A stretch of 64,000 nucleotides of DNA from assembly GCF_014638275.1 (NCBI RefSeq), contig NZ_BMFJ01000002.1, positions 682,001 to 746,000 on the forward strand, written 5' to 3'. Below are positions 44,687 to 55,144 of this stretch, in pieces. The stretch comes from Primorskyibacter flagellatus. Lineage in GTDB: Bacteria; Pseudomonadota; Alphaproteobacteria; Rhodobacterales; Rhodobacteraceae. Position numbers and translations under genes: made by a program. Under the pieces are notes generated by a model. It was given only the letters and a program-made list of their open reading frames with translations. It did no database searches and was not told the origin of the DNA. Every line of letters starts with the position of its first letter. Position 1 is the first letter of the stretch.

Positions 44687-45475
44687 ATGCCCTTCACCCT
44701 CGCCACCTGGAACATCAACTCCGTCCGCCTGCGCGAACCGCTTGTCGTGCGGATGCTGGAGGAGGAGAGCCCGGACGTGCTCTGCCTGCAGGAGTGCAAA
44801 TCGCCCGTCGACAGGATCCCGGTCGAGAAGTTCCGCGACCTCGGCTACACTCACATGATCGCGCGCGGCCAGAAAGGCTACAACGGCGTCGCGATCCTGT
44901 CCAAGCTGCCGATCGAGGACGTGGGCGACCGGGATTTCGCCTCGCTCGGCCATGCCCGCCACATTGCCGGGCGGCTGGAGAACGGCGTCACGATCCATAA
45001 CTTCTACGTCCCCGCCGGCGGCGACGTGCCCGACCGGGAGGTCAACGTGAAGTTCGGCCAGAAGCTCGACTACCTGACGGAGATGCGGGACTGGTTCCAC
45101 GCCGAACGCCCCGAAAAGGCGATCCTCGTCGGTGACCTGAACATCGCTCCGCGCGAGGATGACGTCTGGAACCACAAGCAGCTGCTGAAGATCGTCAGCC
45201 ACACGCCGGTGGAGGTCGACCACCTGGGCGCCGCGCAGGACGCGGGCAAATGGGTCGACATCACCCGGCAGGACATCCCCGACGGCAATCTTTATTCCTG
45301 GTGGTCCTACCGCTCGTCGGACTGGGACGCGGCGGACAAGGGGCGGCGGCTGGATCACGTCTGGGCCACGCCCGACATCTCGAACGCCGGGCACGGGTCG
45401 CGGGTGCTTCGGCACATCCGGGGCTACGAGAAACCCTCGGACCACGCACCGGTTCTGGCGACCTTCGACCTCTGA
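44687..45475 (+). CDS. xth: Exodeoxyribonuclease III (AP endonuclease family)
   Basis: A 262-residue Mg-dependent DNA repair nuclease. Motifs are ATWNINSVR at the N-terminus, VLCLQECKSP (metal-binding Glu), the catalytic GDLNIAPREDDVWN, and the C-terminal RRLDHVWATPDI and SDHAPVLATFDL. The ATG at 44687 is chosen because GGAG lies 8 bases upstream and homology begins there. It removes 3' blocks and cuts at abasic sites. Confidence 0.95.
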   Translation: MPFTLATWNINSVRLREPLVVRMLEEESPDVLCLQECKSPVDRIPVEKFRDLGYTHMIARGQKGYNGVAILSKLPIEDVGDRDFASLGHARHIAGRLENGVTIHNFYVPAGGDVPDREVNVKFGQKLDYLTEMRDWFHAERPEKAILVGDLNIAPREDDVWNHKQLLKIVSHTPVEVDHLGAAQDAGKWVDITRQDIPDGNLYSWWSYRSSDWDAADKGRRLDHVWATPDISNAGHGSRVLRHIRGYEKPSDHAPVLATFDL

Positions 45476-45501
45476 TCGCCGCGCAGGCGGGGGCCGCGGA
45501 G

Positions 45502-45533
45502 GCCTCCGGCGGGGATATTTTTGGCGAGATGAA
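45502..45533 (+). repeat. Dispersed 32-bp repeat, copy 1
   Basis: This copy and the one at 57121-57152 (opposite strand) agree at 30 of 32 positions. The shared core reads GCCTCCGGCGGGGATATTTT, then GGC and AGATGAA. It lies 27 bases after the xth stop, before cnoX. Such elements at gene ends are common in Rhodobacteraceae genomes, as I recall. Confidence 0.75.
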
Positions 45534-45625
45534 GCCGGGGGAGCGCTTGGATTGTCCCGGCGGGAGGTCCATATTGGGGCTGACCACGGCGGGCGCGGCC
45601 TGCCGGACAAGGATATGAGGACGCA

Positions 45626-46558
45626 ATGATCGAACTGGGCGCACAGCCGCAAGCCCCCGCCGCCGGAGACCTCGTCAAGGACGTCACCGAACAGACCTTC
45701 ATGGCCGACGTCATCGACGCCTCCATGGACGTGCCGGTGATCGTCGACTTCTGGGCCACCTGGTGCGGACCGTGCAAGACGCTTGGCCCGATGCTGGAAA
45801 CCGCCGTCGCCAAGGCGAAGGGCGCGGTCCGGATGGCCAAGATCGACGTCGACCAGAACCAGCGGCTGGCCCAGGCGCTGGCGCAGCAGGGACTGCCGCT
45901 CCAGTCGATTCCGACCGTCGTCGCCTTCGTGAAGGGGCGGCCCGTGGACATGTTCCAAGGCGCGGTGCCTGCGTCTGAAATCGACGCCTTCATCAAGCGC
46001 GCGGTCGAAGCCGGGGGCGGCGATGCCTCGGGCGGGCTGGACGATGCGGTTCTGGCCGCAGAGGAGATGCTGGAACAGGGCGAGGTGCAGGACGCCGCCG
46101 ACACCTTCGCCGCGATCCTGCAGGAGGACCCGCTGCATGCCAAGGCCTATGCCGGGCTGGTGCGCTGCTACCTCGCGCTCGACCGGATCGACGAGGCGGA
46201 GGCGACGCTGAACGGCGCCCCCGCCGAGATCAGCAAGACGCCGGAGCTTGAGGCCTGCCACGCGCAGATCGCGCTTGCCCGGCAGGCGGCGGAGGCCGGT
46301 CCGGTGGCAGAACTTCAGGCCAAGGTCGATGCCGATCCCGACGATCTTCAGGCGCGCTTCGACCTGGCCAAGGCCATGCACGCGCATCGCGATGTCGAAG
46401 GCGCGGTGACCCAGCTTCTCGACCTGTTCCGCAGGGACCGGGAGTGGAACGAGGGCGCGGCCAAGGCACAGCTGCTGACGATCTTCGAGGCGCTGGATCC
46501 CAAGGATCCGGTCGCGCTGGCGGGTCGGCGGAAACTCTCCTCGATGATATTTGCCTGA
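45626..46558 (+). CDS. cnoX: Thioredoxin-fold co-chaperone CnoX (YbbN) type
   Basis: A 310-residue protein with an N-terminal thioredoxin domain (FWATWCGPCKTLGPML, active-site Cys47 and Cys50) and a C-terminal TPR-like region (EEMLEQGEVQDAADTFAAILQEDPLHAKAYAGLVRCYLA and onward). CnoX proteins guard oxidised proteins and hand them to chaperones. The active-site CGPC is intact, unlike the SxxC of E. coli YbbN. It lies upstream of the LON-domain and Trm112 genes, an order typical of the group. Confidence 0.9.
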   Translation: MIELGAQPQAPAAGDLVKDVTEQTFMADVIDASMDVPVIVDFWATWCGPCKTLGPMLETAVAKAKGAVRMAKIDVDQNQRLAQALAQQGLPLQSIPTVVAFVKGRPVDMFQGAVPASEIDAFIKRAVEAGGGDASGGLDDAVLAAEEMLEQGEVQDAADTFAAILQEDPLHAKAYAGLVRCYLALDRIDEAEATLNGAPAEISKTPELEACHAQIALARQAAEAGPVAELQAKVDADPDDLQARFDLAKAMHAHRDVEGAVTQLLDLFRRDREWNEGAAKAQLLTIFEALDPKDPVALAGRRKLSSMIFA

Positions 46559-46584
46559 GCCGCGCGCCGCGCTAGCTCAGCCCC

Positions 46585-47241
46585 ATGATGCGCGCCGCCG
46601 ATCTGCCCGAGGTGATCCCCGTCTTCCCCCTGCCCGGGGCGCTGCTTCTGCCGCGCACCCGGCTGCCGCTGCATATCTTCGAACCGCGCTATCTGGCGAT
46701 GCTGGATGACGTGCTCAAGACATCGCACCGGCTGATCGGCATGGTGCAACCTGACCCCAATCCCAAGGCGCAGGCCCCCGATGGCGGCCCGCCGCTGCAC
46801 GTGATTGGCTGTGCCGGGCGGCTGACCCAGTTCTCCGAGACCTCCGACGGGCGGTACATGGTGACGCTGGCCGGAATCTCCCGCTTCCGGGTGGCGGAGG
46901 AGGTGACGGGCTTTACCCCCTATCGCCGGGCGCGGGTGACCTGGACCGGGTTCGACCGCGATCTGGGCGACTGCGACAAGGATCCCGCCTTCGACCGGCC
47001 GAAGTTCCTGTCCCTGCTCAAACGCTACATGTCCGCACGCGCGCTGGACACCGACTGGGACACGATGAAGGAGGCGGAGGACGAACTTCTCATCAACTCC
47101 CTCTCCATGCTGCTGTCCTTCGATCCGGAGGACAAGCAGGCCCTGCTCGAGGCACCGTCGCTGTCGACGCGGCGCGAGACTCTGGTGACCCTGATCGAAT
47201 ACGCGCTAAGAGGGGGCGGAGACACCGGAGTGATGCAATGA
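46585..47241 (+). CDS. LON peptidase N-terminal (substrate-binding) domain protein
   Basis: A 218-residue stand-alone Lon N-terminal domain: [28 protein letters not shown] is the hallmark, and there is no ATPase or protease part. Such proteins probably recognise substrates, but their job is unclear. ATGATG offers two starts three bases apart. It overlaps the Trm112 gene by 4 bases. Confidence 0.93.
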   Translation: MMRAADLPEVIPVFPLPGALLLPRTRLPLHIFEPRYLAMLDDVLKTSHRLIGMVQPDPNPKAQAPDGGPPLHVIGCAGRLTQFSETSDGRYMVTLAGISRFRVAEEVTGFTPYRRARVTWTGFDRDLGDCDKDPAFDRPKFLSLLKRYMSARALDTDWDTMKEAEDELLINSLSMLLSFDPEDKQALLEAPSLSTRRETLVTLIEYALRGGGDTGVMQ

Positions 47242-47429
47242 CCGAAGACACCGGACACCTGTTCGACCGCCGTATGCTTGAGACGCTGATCTGCCCGCAG
47301 ACCCACACCACGCTGAGCTATGACGCGGAGGCGCAGGAACTGGTGTCCAAGGCCGCCGGTCTGGCCTTTCCGATCCGCAACGGGATCCCGATCATGCTGG
47401 TGGACGAGGCACGGGTTCTCGACGCCTGA
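47238..47429 (+). CDS. Trm112 family protein
   Basis: A 63-residue protein of the Trm112/YcaR fold ([48 protein letters not shown]). In eukaryotes and archaea it activates methyltransferases; bacterial members are less well known. Only one of the usual zinc cysteines remains. It is coupled to the LON-domain gene (ATGA). Confidence 0.92.
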   Translation: MTEDTGHLFDRRMLETLICPQTHTTLSYDAEAQELVSKAAGLAFPIRNGIPIMLVDEARVLDA

Positions 47430-47488
47430 TGTCGGTTCGGATGTGGCGGAGGCCCGCCCTACGGGTCCGCGCGACGATGGATCCATGC

Positions 47489-47516
47489 GCAGGCCGGGCT
47501 CAAGCCCGGCACCTGC
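47489..47516. terminator. Hairpin between convergent Trm112 and UbiH-like genes
   Basis: GCCGGGCT and AGCCCGGC form a near-loopless palindrome (47493-47510), extended by GCAGG/CCTGC outside. It ends at the base before the UbiH-like stop. No U-tract is present, so the terminator role is tentative. Confidence 0.5.
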
Positions 47517-48731
47517 CTAACGCATCAATTCCGGCAGCTCTCCGGTCAGCCCCGCCGCTTCCCGGATAAACCCGCGCCGTGCCTGCGGCAGCGCATTCAC
47601 CAGACCCAGACCGACATCCCGCACCGCCCTGAGCAGCGGATTGTCGGTCGAGAACAGCCGGTTCGTCATATCCGTCGCCAGCGCGAGCGCCGCCGTGTCG
47701 AACCGCCGCCACTCCTGATACCGGCGCAGCACGTCGATGGCGGCGAAGTCCTCACCCCGCGCCCTCGCCTCGCCCAGCACCTGCGCAAGCGCGCCGATGT
47801 CGCGCAGACCGGCGTTCAGCCCCTGCCCCGCGATCGGATGCATCCCGTGCGCGGCATCCCCGACCAGCGCGACACGATCCGCCACGAAGCTGTTGGCCAG
47901 CGACAGGCTGAGCGGATAGGTAAATCGTTTCCCCGCCAAAGAAATCTCCCCGAGGAAATCGCCGAAACGCGGGCGGAGCACCTCGAGATACCCGGCGTCG
48001 TCCAAGGCCTGGATCGCGGCAGCGCGCTGCGCCGTCTCGCTCCACACGATGGAGCTCCGATTGCCCGGCAGCGGCAGGATGGCGAGCGGTCCGGGCGGCA
48101 GGAACAGCTGATGCGCAACGCCGCCGTGCGGCTTCTCGTGCGCGATGGCGCAGACCAGCGCCGTCTGGCCGTAGCCCCACCCCGTCCGCCGGATCCCGGC
48201 GCGGGCCGCGGTGCCGCTGGCGCGCCCGTCGCAGCCAATCAGCAACCCCCCCGTGAGCGTCCGCCCCGAACCGAGCGTCACCGTCACGCCACCCGGCTGG
48301 ACCGATTGGTCGACCACCGTCTCGTTGTTGTGCAGGGTGATGCGGCTTTCAGCGGCCAGCGCATCGGACAGCGTATGGCGGAGGTAGCGATCCTCGACCA
48401 TGTGGCCCATGGGGCCTTCTTCGATCTCGGCATGATCAAAGTGCAGGAAGAAGGGCGAGGGTGCTTCTCCGGCGCGGCCATCGGTGACCTTGATCTCAAG
48501 CATCGGCTGACTGTTGTCCGCCACACGGTCCCACACCCCGATCCGACGCAGCAGCCGGACGGAGGCGAGCGCCAGAGCATAGCCCCGCCCGTCAAAGCCC
48601 GCGTCGCCCCGGACGTCGCCCGGCAGCGCGTCGATCACCGTCACCGAGAACCCGGCGCGGGCCAGGGCAAGCGCGGTGGCCGGGCCGTTCAGCCCGCCGC
48701 CGGTGATCAGGATATCGCTGTCATGGTCCAT
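47517..48731 (-). CDS. UbiH/UbiF-type FAD-dependent monooxygenase (ubiquinone biosynthesis family)
   Basis: A 404-residue flavin hydroxylase. It has an N-terminal dinucleotide-binding DILITGGGLNGPATALALARAGFSVTVID, the middle DG motif GLLIGCDGRASGTA, and the C-terminal GD motif RVALVGDAAHGMHPIAGQGLNAGLRDIGAL. These hydroxylate the quinone ring in ubiquinone synthesis. The ATG at 48731 is chosen from homology; the frame continues far upstream, antisense to the amidase gene. Which ring position it acts on cannot be read from the sequence. Confidence 0.92.
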   Translation of the reverse strand: MDHDSDILITGGGLNGPATALALARAGFSVTVIDALPGDVRGDAGFDGRGYALALASVRLLRRIGVWDRVADNSQPMLEIKVTDGRAGEAPSPFFLHFDHAEIEEGPMGHMVEDRYLRHTLSDALAAESRITLHNNETVVDQSVQPGGVTVTLGSGRTLTGGLLIGCDGRASGTAARAGIRRTGWGYGQTALVCAIAHEKPHGGVAHQLFLPPGPLAILPLPGNRSSIVWSETAQRAAAIQALDDAGYLEVLRPRFGDFLGEISLAGKRFTYPLSLSLANSFVADRVALVGDAAHGMHPIAGQGLNAGLRDIGALAQVLGEARARGEDFAAIDVLRRYQEWRRFDTAALALATDMTNRLFSTDNPLLRAVRDVGLGLVNALPQARRGFIREAAGLTGELPELMR

Positions 48732-48812
48732 GCCGGGAATATGACCCCTTCGCCGGGATTGTCCATGCGCCGCGCTGCCGCTACCGTCGCGGCAAATCGC
48801 GGAGGGCGGAAG

Positions 48813-50141
48813 ATGGATGAATGGCGGTGGATGAGCGCGGCTGACCTTGGCCGGGGCATCGGCGCGGGGGGCATCGACCCGGTGGACCTGACAGAGGTCT
48901 TTCTTGACGCCATCGACGCCCACAAGCACCGCGACCGCATCTATGCCCGCGTCACCCCCGACCGCGCGCGGTCTGAGGCGAAGGCGGCCTCCATCCGCGC
49001 CACCGCCGGCACGCGCAAGTCGCTGCTGGACGGCGTGCCGATCTCTTGGAAGGATCTGTTCGACACGGCGGGCACAGCGACGGAGGCTGGCTCCGCCCTG
49101 CTGCGCGGCCGCACGCCCGACACCGACGCCCGCGTTCTGGCCAATGCCAGCGCCGCCGGGCTGGTCTGCCTGGGCAAGACGCATATGTCCGAACTCGCCT
49201 TTTCCGGCATCGGCATCAACCCGGTGACCGCCACGCCGCCGAACCGGCACGACGCGGACCTGGTGCCGGGTGGGTCGTCTTCCGGTGCCGCGGCCTCGGT
49301 CGCCTTCGGGCTGGCGGCGGCCGGAATCGGCTCTGACACGGGCGGATCGGTGCGCATCCCCTCGGCCTGGAACGACCTTGTCGGGCTTAAGACCACTTCC
49401 GGCAAACTGACGCTGGAAGGGACCGTACCGCTCTGCCTGAAGTTCGACACCATCGGCCCGCTCTGCCGTACCGTCGAGGACGCCGCCCTTCTGACCGCGC
49501 TGATGGAAAACGCAGCCGCCCCGGACCTGCGCGGCGCCTCGGTCGAGGGGATGCGCTTTGCGACGCTTCAGACCTCTGTCCTTGACCAGATCCGCGACGA
49601 ACCGCGCGATGCCTACCTTGCCGCCGTCGAAAAGCTGAAGGCGGCGGGCGCGGAAATCGAACCGCTCGACGCGCCAGAGGTGGCGGAATCGCTCGCCACC
49701 TCGGGCGTGGTCTTCGCCGGTGAGGCCTATGGCCTGTGGCGCGACGTGATCGAGGCGCATCCGGAGAAGATGTTCCCGGAGATCCTCGAACGCTTCCGTT
49801 CCGGCGCGAAACACTCCGCCCCCGACTACACCGCCGCATGGGCCGTCATCGACAAGGCGCGCAGGACCTGGAACGCCCGCGTCGCGCGATACGATGCCGT
49901 GCTCGCCCCGACCTCGCCCATCCTGCCGCCGCAGACCGCGCGGATGATGTCGGACCACGATTACTACGTGACCGAGAACCTGCTGGCCCTGCGCAACACG
50001 CGTGTCGGCAACATGCTCGGCCTTGCCGCGCTGACCCTGCCGACCGGCGTGCATCACTGCGGGATCATGTTCCTCGGCAAACCCATGGGTGAGGACGCGC
50101 TGCTCAGGATCGGAGCGGCGGCGGAAATCGCCCTGTCCTAA
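48813..50141 (+). CDS. Amidase (amidase signature family)
   Basis: A 442-residue serine amidase. The Ser-cisSer-Lys triad is formed by Lys in GVPISWKDLFDTAG and by serines in PGGSSSGAAASVAFGLAAAGIGSDTGGSVRIPSA. The length is normal for non-GatA members. GGAGGG lies upstream of the ATG at 48813. It is not flanked by gatB or gatC, so it is probably a catabolic or detoxifying amidase and not the tRNA amidotransferase. Confidence 0.92.
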   Translation: MDEWRWMSAADLGRGIGAGGIDPVDLTEVFLDAIDAHKHRDRIYARVTPDRARSEAKAASIRATAGTRKSLLDGVPISWKDLFDTAGTATEAGSALLRGRTPDTDARVLANASAAGLVCLGKTHMSELAFSGIGINPVTATPPNRHDADLVPGGSSSGAAASVAFGLAAAGIGSDTGGSVRIPSAWNDLVGLKTTSGKLTLEGTVPLCLKFDTIGPLCRTVEDAALLTALMENAAAPDLRGASVEGMRFATLQTSVLDQIRDEPRDAYLAAVEKLKAAGAEIEPLDAPEVAESLATSGVVFAGEAYGLWRDVIEAHPEKMFPEILERFRSGAKHSAPDYTAAWAVIDKARRTWNARVARYDAVLAPTSPILPPQTARMMSDHDYYVTENLLALRNTRVGNMLGLAALTLPTGVHHCGIMFLGKPMGEDALLRIGAAAEIALS

Positions 50142-50249
50142 ATGCCACAAAGCCCCCTTTGGATGGTCGCGGCGCTGGACGCGGCCACAAGATTTGGGTA
50201 ACTTCATGGCAAACGGGGCGAAAACGATCCCGATCCTGAGGCAGTATTG

Positions 50250-51425
50250 ATGTTCCCCGAGCGGTTTTCGAACCTTCCGGCTTATGCGTTCCCGCGCCTT
50301 CGTGCGCTGCTGGATGCGCATGCCCCCGGCGGACCGGTCGTGAACATGACGATCGGAGAGCCGAAGCACGCCTTCCCCGACTGGGTGCCGCAGGTGCTGG
50401 CCGAAAACGTCGGCGGCTTCTCCGTCTACCCCCCGAACGAAGGCACGCCGGAGCTGCTGCAGAACATTTCGGACTGGATCGCGCGGCGCTATGACGTGAG
50501 CGTCGGGCCGGACCGGATCATGACGCTGAACGGTTCGCGCGAAGGGCTCTACAATGCCGCCATGGCGCTGCTGCCCGAGACGAAATCAGGCAAGACGCCC
50601 ACGATCCTGATCCCCAACCCCTTCTATCAGGTCTACATGATCGGCGCGCTTTCCGTCGCGGCCGAACCGGTGTTCGTCCCCGCCACCCGGCAGAACGGGT
50701 TCCTGCCCGACTACGGATCGCTGCCGGCCGAGATGCTGGACCGCGCCACCGCCGCCTATATCTGTTCCCCCGCCAACCCGCAGGGGTCCGTGGCGGATCG
50801 CGGCTACTGGAAAGACCTGCTGGCGCTCGCTGAAAAGCACGATTTCACCGTGTTCAGTGATGAATGCTATTCGGAGATCTACCGCAAGGATCCGCCCGTC
50901 GGCATCCTTGAGGTGGCCGACGAGATGGGCGTCGATCCCGAGCGCGTGGTGATCTTCCAGTCCCTGTCCAAACGGTCGAACCTGCCCGGCCTGCGCTCGG
51001 GCTTCCTGGCCGCCGGGCCGGAGAGCATCAAGCGCCTGCGCCAGCACCGCGCCTATTCCGGTGCGCCGCTGCCCCTGCCGCTGCAGAAGGTCGCGGAACG
51101 CGCCTGGGCCGACGAAACCCACGTGGTCGCGAACCGCGCCCTCTATCAGGAGAAATTCGCCGAGGCCGATCGTATTTTCGACGGCGTGCCCGGCTATCAG
51201 GGCCCCGAGGGGGGCTTCTTCCTCTGGCTTCCGGTCGAAGACGGCGAAAAGGCCGCGCTGGAGCTGTGGAAAAAAACCGGCGTCCGGGTCCTGCCCGGCG
51301 CCTATCTGAGCCGGGATGTCGACGGCGAAATCCCCGGAAAACCCTATATCAGGGTCGCAATGGTGACCCCAAAAGACGAGATGGCGCAGGCGCTGATCAC
51401 CCTGCGGAACCATCTCTACCAATAA
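50250..51425 (+). CDS. PLP-dependent aminotransferase, class I/II (DapC-like)
   Basis: A 391-residue fold-type I aminotransferase. The cofactor lysine is in [17 protein letters not shown], and [15 protein letters not shown] and [10 protein letters not shown] are typical active-site regions. The pattern resembles succinyldiaminopimelate aminotransferase (DapC). GAGG precedes the ATG at 50250 by 8 bases; a TTG lies just before it. It is followed 13 bases later by ftsK, so the two may share a transcript. Confidence 0.88.
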   Translation: MFPERFSNLPAYAFPRLRALLDAHAPGGPVVNMTIGEPKHAFPDWVPQVLAENVGGFSVYPPNEGTPELLQNISDWIARRYDVSVGPDRIMTLNGSREGLYNAAMALLPETKSGKTPTILIPNPFYQVYMIGALSVAAEPVFVPATRQNGFLPDYGSLPAEMLDRATAAYICSPANPQGSVADRGYWKDLLALAEKHDFTVFSDECYSEIYRKDPPVGILEVADEMGVDPERVVIFQSLSKRSNLPGLRSGFLAAGPESIKRLRQHRAYSGAPLPLPLQKVAERAWADETHVVANRALYQEKFAEADRIFDGVPGYQGPEGGFFLWLPVEDGEKAALELWKKTGVRVLPGAYLSRDVDGEIPGKPYIRVAMVTPKDEMAQALITLRNHLYQ

Positions 51426-51438
51426 GGACGAGGCGAGT

Positions 51439-54400
51439 ATGGCATTTCAGACACGTGGCGGAGATCCCCTTTTCGACAGCGACATGCAGGCGTCCATTGA
51501 ACGACGCGGCAAGGAACTGGCCGGGCTGCTTCTGATCCTGGCGGGCGTGCTGATGGTGATGCTGACCGCCTCCTACACGCCCGACGACCCGTCCTGGCTG
51601 TCCGCGCATGACGCACCTGCGAAGAACTGGCTGGGCCGCTACGGCGCCGCCATCGCCGCGCCCATGTACATGGTCATCGGCGGCGGAAGCTGGGGCGTCG
51701 CCATCGTGATCCTGGCCTGGGGTCTGCGCCTGGCCCTGCACCAGGGGGCGGACCGCGCCGTCGGACGCCTGATCTTTGCCCCGATCTGGATTGCACTGCT
51801 GGCGATCTATGCCTCCACCATGGTGCCCGATCAGGACTGGTCGCACCGCTTCGGCATGGGCGGTCTGTTCGGCGATACCGTGCTTGGCACCGTTCTGGGC
51901 ATCGCCCCGGTCGGTCCCAGCTTTGCGCTGAAACTGGTCGCCCTGCTGCTTGGCGCGCCGGTCATCGCGCTTGGCCTGTTCGTCACCGGGTTCTCCGCTC
52001 TGGAACTGCGCTGGATCGGGCGATACCTGCTGGTCGGGATCGTGATGATCTATGCCCTGCTGGTCCGGCTGGCCGGAAAGGGCGCGCTTGGCACCCTGCA
52101 GACCGCGCAGACGCTGCGTACCATTCAGCGCAACCGCCGCGACCGGAAACAGGCGCGCGCGGAATCCGCCTCTTACGGCAGCTATGACGAGCCGCGCGAA
52201 TGGACCGACGCGGACGAGGAGCATTGGAGCGTGGCCGAACCTACAATCTCTGCCCCCGCGCGGGGTGGCCTGATGGCGCGGATTCCGTCTCTGAAACGCC
52301 GTGCAGAGCCTGAAACGATGCCGGAACCGGAGCTCGTCGAACCCGAGCCCCACGCCTATGTGTTGGACGCCCCCGGCGACGACCGCATCCGTGCGCGGAT
52401 TGCGGAAATCGTCCGGTCCCGCTCCGGTCCCGAGCCTGTCGCCCCCGCCGCGCCTCCGGCGGACAAGCCGCTCACCCGTGGCCGCGGCCACGGCCCGCAG
52501 CCCCTGCTGGTCCAGCCCAAGGCCCGGCCGGAGCCGCCGCTGACCGCCCCCCCTGCCCCGCGCATTCCGGCCGAACCGCCGCTGACCGCCGCGCCCGCCT
52601 TCCGGTCCACCGTGCCGGCCGCGCCCAAGCCGACGCTTTCCAGCGCCCCGCAACAGCCGGCCCAACCCGCACCGCAGCCGGTGCAGCAGCGCCTGCCCGA
52701 ACCGGCGATGCCGGAACCTGCCGTGCAGGACGAGGACGATTACGACGACGAAGCCAACATCTTCTTCGACGACTACGCCCAGCCCGACCCGATGCCGCAG
52801 CGCCCCGCGCCCCTGCCGCAGGCCCCGCGCAAGCAGGTCGTGCAGCACGCCCCGCGCAAGGCGATCACCCCGTCGACCCGCGCGCAGCTTGAAGCGCAGC
52901 CCGCGCTGCAGTTCGAAGACAACCAGGTCGATTACGAACTGCCCCCGCTGAACCTGCTGTCGGACCCCAAGCATGTGGAACGCCACCACCTCTCTGACGA
53001 GGCGCTGGAGGAAAACGCGCGGATGCTGGAAAACGTGCTCGACGACTACGGCGTGAAGGGGGAAATCGTCTCGGTCCGCCCCGGCCCTGTCGTCACCATG
53101 TACGAACTGGAACCGGCACCGGGGCTCAAGGCATCGCGTGTGATCGGCCTGGCCGACGACATCGCGCGGTCGATGGCCGCGCTGTCGGCCCGTGTCTCCA
53201 CCGTGCCGGGCCGGTCGGTCATCGGTATCGAACTGCCGAACGAGAACCGCGAGATGGTGAGCTTCCGCGAGATCCTGTCCGCCCGTGCCTATGGCGACGG
53301 CAACCAGAAACTGCCCCTCGCCCTTGGCAAGGACATCGGCGGCGACCCGGTTGTCGCCAACCTTGCCAAGATGCCGCACCTGCTGATCGCGGGCACCACC
53401 GGTTCGGGCAAGTCCGTGGCGATCAACACCATGATCCTGTCGCTGCTCTACAAGCTGACTCCGGATGACCTGCGGCTGGTCATGATCGACCCGAAGATGC
53501 TGGAACTGAGCGTCTATGACGGCATTCCGCACCTCCTCTCCCCCGTCGTGACGGACCCCAAGAAGGCCGTCGTGGCCCTGAAATGGGTCGTCGGAGAGAT
53601 GGAGGAGCGTTACCGCAAGATGTCCAAGATGGGCGTGCGCAACATCGACGGCTACAACTCCCGCGTGGCGGACGCCCAGTCGCGGGGCGAGATGTTCTCG
53701 CGCACCGTTCAGACGGGCTTTGACGACGACACCGGCGATCCCGTCTTCGAGACCGAGGAATTCGCGCCCCAGAAGATGCCCTACATCGTCGTCATCGTCG
53801 ACGAGATGGCCGACCTGATGATGGTCGCGGGCAAGGAAATCGAAGCCTGCATCCAGCGTCTTGCGCAGATGGCGCGGGCCTCCGGCATTCACCTCATCAT
53901 GGCAACGCAGCGTCCCTCGGTCGACGTCATCACCGGCACGATCAAGGCCAACTTCCCGACCCGGATTTCCTTCCAGGTGACCTCCAAGATCGACAGCCGC
54001 ACCATCCTTGGCGAAATGGGGGCGGAGCAGCTGCTTGGCATGGGCGACATGCTCTACATGGCCGGGGGCGCCAAGATCTCCCGCTGCCACGGTCCCTTCG
54101 TGTCGGATGAAGAGGTCGAGGAGGTCGTCAACCATCTCAAGGCCTACGGTCCCCCCTCCTACGTCGGCGGTGTCATCGAGGGCCCGGACGACGAAAAGGC
54201 CGACGACATCGACCTGGTGCTTGGCCTCAACACCGGCGGCAATACCGACGGCGACGATGCGCTTTACGATCAGGCGGTCGCGATCGTGGCGAAGGACCGC
54301 AAGTGCTCCACCTCCTACATCCAGCGCAAGCTTGGCATCGGCTACAACAAGGCCGCCCGCCTTGTGGAGCAGATGGAGGAAAACGGCCTCGTCACCCCCG

Positions 54401-54444
54401 CCAACCATGTCGGCAAGCGCGAGATCCTCGTCCCCGAACAGTAA
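51439..54444 (+). CDS. ftsK: DNA translocase FtsK
   Basis: A 1001-residue chromosome-segregation ATPase at the division site. About four transmembrane segments occupy the first 215 residues, followed by a Pro/Ala/Glu-rich linker (about 240-490), the motor domain with Walker [14 protein letters not shown] near residue 652 and Walker [15 protein letters not shown], and a C-terminal gamma winged helix ([27 protein letters not shown]) that reads KOPS sites. The linker is shorter than in E. coli. A strong hairpin follows at 54482-54519. Confidence 0.97.
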   Translation: MAFQTRGGDPLFDSDMQASIERRGKELAGLLLILAGVLMVMLTASYTPDDPSWLSAHDAPAKNWLGRYGAAIAAPMYMVIGGGSWGVAIVILAWGLRLALHQGADRAVGRLIFAPIWIALLAIYASTMVPDQDWSHRFGMGGLFGDTVLGTVLGIAPVGPSFALKLVALLLGAPVIALGLFVTGFSALELRWIGRYLLVGIVMIYALLVRLAGKGALGTLQTAQTLRTIQRNRRDRKQARAESASYGSYDEPREWTDADEEHWSVAEPTISAPARGGLMARIPSLKRRAEPETMPEPELVEPEPHAYVLDAPGDDRIRARIAEIVRSRSGPEPVAPAAPPADKPLTRGRGHGPQPLLVQPKARPEPPLTAPPAPRIPAEPPLTAAPAFRSTVPAAPKPTLSSAPQQPAQPAPQPVQQRLPEPAMPEPAVQDEDDYDDEANIFFDDYAQPDPMPQRPAPLPQAPRKQVVQHAPRKAITPSTRAQLEAQPALQFEDNQVDYELPPLNLLSDPKHVERHHLSDEALEENARMLENVLDDYGVKGEIVSVRPGPVVTMYELEPAPGLKASRVIGLADDIARSMAALSARVSTVPGRSVIGIELPNENREMVSFREILSARAYGDGNQKLPLALGKDIGGDPVVANLAKMPHLLIAGTTGSGKSVAINTMILSLLYKLTPDDLRLVMIDPKMLELSVYDGIPHLLSPVVTDPKKAVVALKWVVGEMEERYRKMSKMGVRNIDGYNSRVADAQSRGEMFSRTVQTGFDDDTGDPVFETEEFAPQKMPYIVVIVDEMADLMMVAGKEIEACIQRLAQMARASGIHLIMATQRPSVDVITGTIKANFPTRISFQVTSKIDSRTILGEMGAEQLLGMGDMLYMAGGAKISRCHGPFVSDEEVEEVVNHLKAYGPPSYVGGVIEGPDDEKADDIDLVLGLNTGGNTDGDDALYDQAVAIVAKDRKCSTSYIQRKLGIGYNKAARLVEQMEENGLVTPANHVGKREILVPEQ

Positions 54445-54481
54445 CCGGCGCTGTGTTACGGAACGTTGGCGCGAACGTGAG

Positions 54482-54524
54482 AGTTAGGCTCTGGAACGGA
54501 AACGATCCAGAGCCTAACTATTTT
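54482..54524 (+). terminator. Rho-independent terminator of ftsK, abutting lolA
   Basis: AGTTAGGCTCTGG (54482-54494) and CCAGAGCCTAACT (54507-54519) form a perfect 13-bp stem with a 12-base loop, followed by ATTTT. The lolA ATG begins only 2 bases after the U-tract. Confidence 0.88.
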
Positions 54525-54526
54525 CC

Positions 54527-55126
54527 ATGACCCTGTTGCGCACCCTCGCCGTCTCGGCGCTCGCCCTTGCCCTCGCCACCCCGGCCTGGGCGCAGAAACT
54601 GCCGCTGGCGGACCTGTCCGCCTATCTGAACGGCATCAAGACGGCGCAGGCCAAGTTCACCCAGATCGCCGATGACGGCACCGTGTCGACCGGGACGCTC
54701 TACCTGAACCGGCCCGGAAAGATGCGCTTCGAATACGACCCGCCGAACAAGTCCTTCGTGATCGCCGCCAGCAACGCGGTTGGGATATTCGACGAGAAGG
54801 GCGACCAGACCGTCGAAACCTATCCGCTGAACCGCACGCCGCTGAACATCATCCTCGCGCCGAACGTGAACCTCGGTCAGGCGCGCATGGTGACCGGCCA
54901 CCGCGAGGACGGCCCCTCCACCATCGTGCAGGCGCAGGACCCGGAGCATCCGGAGTACGGTCATATCGAAATGGTGTTCACCGCCAATCCGGTGCAGCTG
55001 CGCCAGTGGGTCGTGCATGACGACGCCGGCGGCCAGACCACGGTGGTGCTGGGCGACCTGCAGACCGGCGTGAACCTGTCCAGCAAGCTGTTCCGCTTTG
55101 ACAACGGCCGCCTGAACGACCGCTGA
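54527..55126 (+). CDS. lolA: Outer-membrane lipoprotein carrier protein LolA
   Basis: A 199-residue periplasmic chaperone that carries lipoproteins to the outer membrane. The signal peptide is MTLLRTLAVSALALALATPAWA with cleavage near residue 22. The mature part has the LolA pattern (LSAYLNGIKTAQAKFTQIADDGTVSTGTLYLNRPGKMRFEYDPP). No Shine-Dalgarno is visible because the ftsK terminator runs up to the start, and no other start fits the signal peptide. Confidence 0.94.
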   Translation: MTLLRTLAVSALALALATPAWAQKLPLADLSAYLNGIKTAQAKFTQIADDGTVSTGTLYLNRPGKMRFEYDPPNKSFVIAASNAVGIFDEKGDQTVETYPLNRTPLNIILAPNVNLGQARMVTGHREDGPSTIVQAQDPEHPEYGHIEMVFTANPVQLRQWVVHDDAGGQTTVVLGDLQTGVNLSSKLFRFDNGRLNDR

Positions 55127-55144
55127 CCCTTTGCTAGGCGCCCC

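Noticed and set aside
48732..50369. Upstream extension of the UbiH-like frame over the amidase gene
   Set aside because: UbiH homology starts at 48731; the extension is antisense to a complete amidase gene.
51397..54408. Minus-strand frame of 1003 codons opposite ftsK
   Set aside because: It is a shadow of the GC-rich ftsK coding sequence, with biased His/Arg/Gly composition and no recognisable domain.
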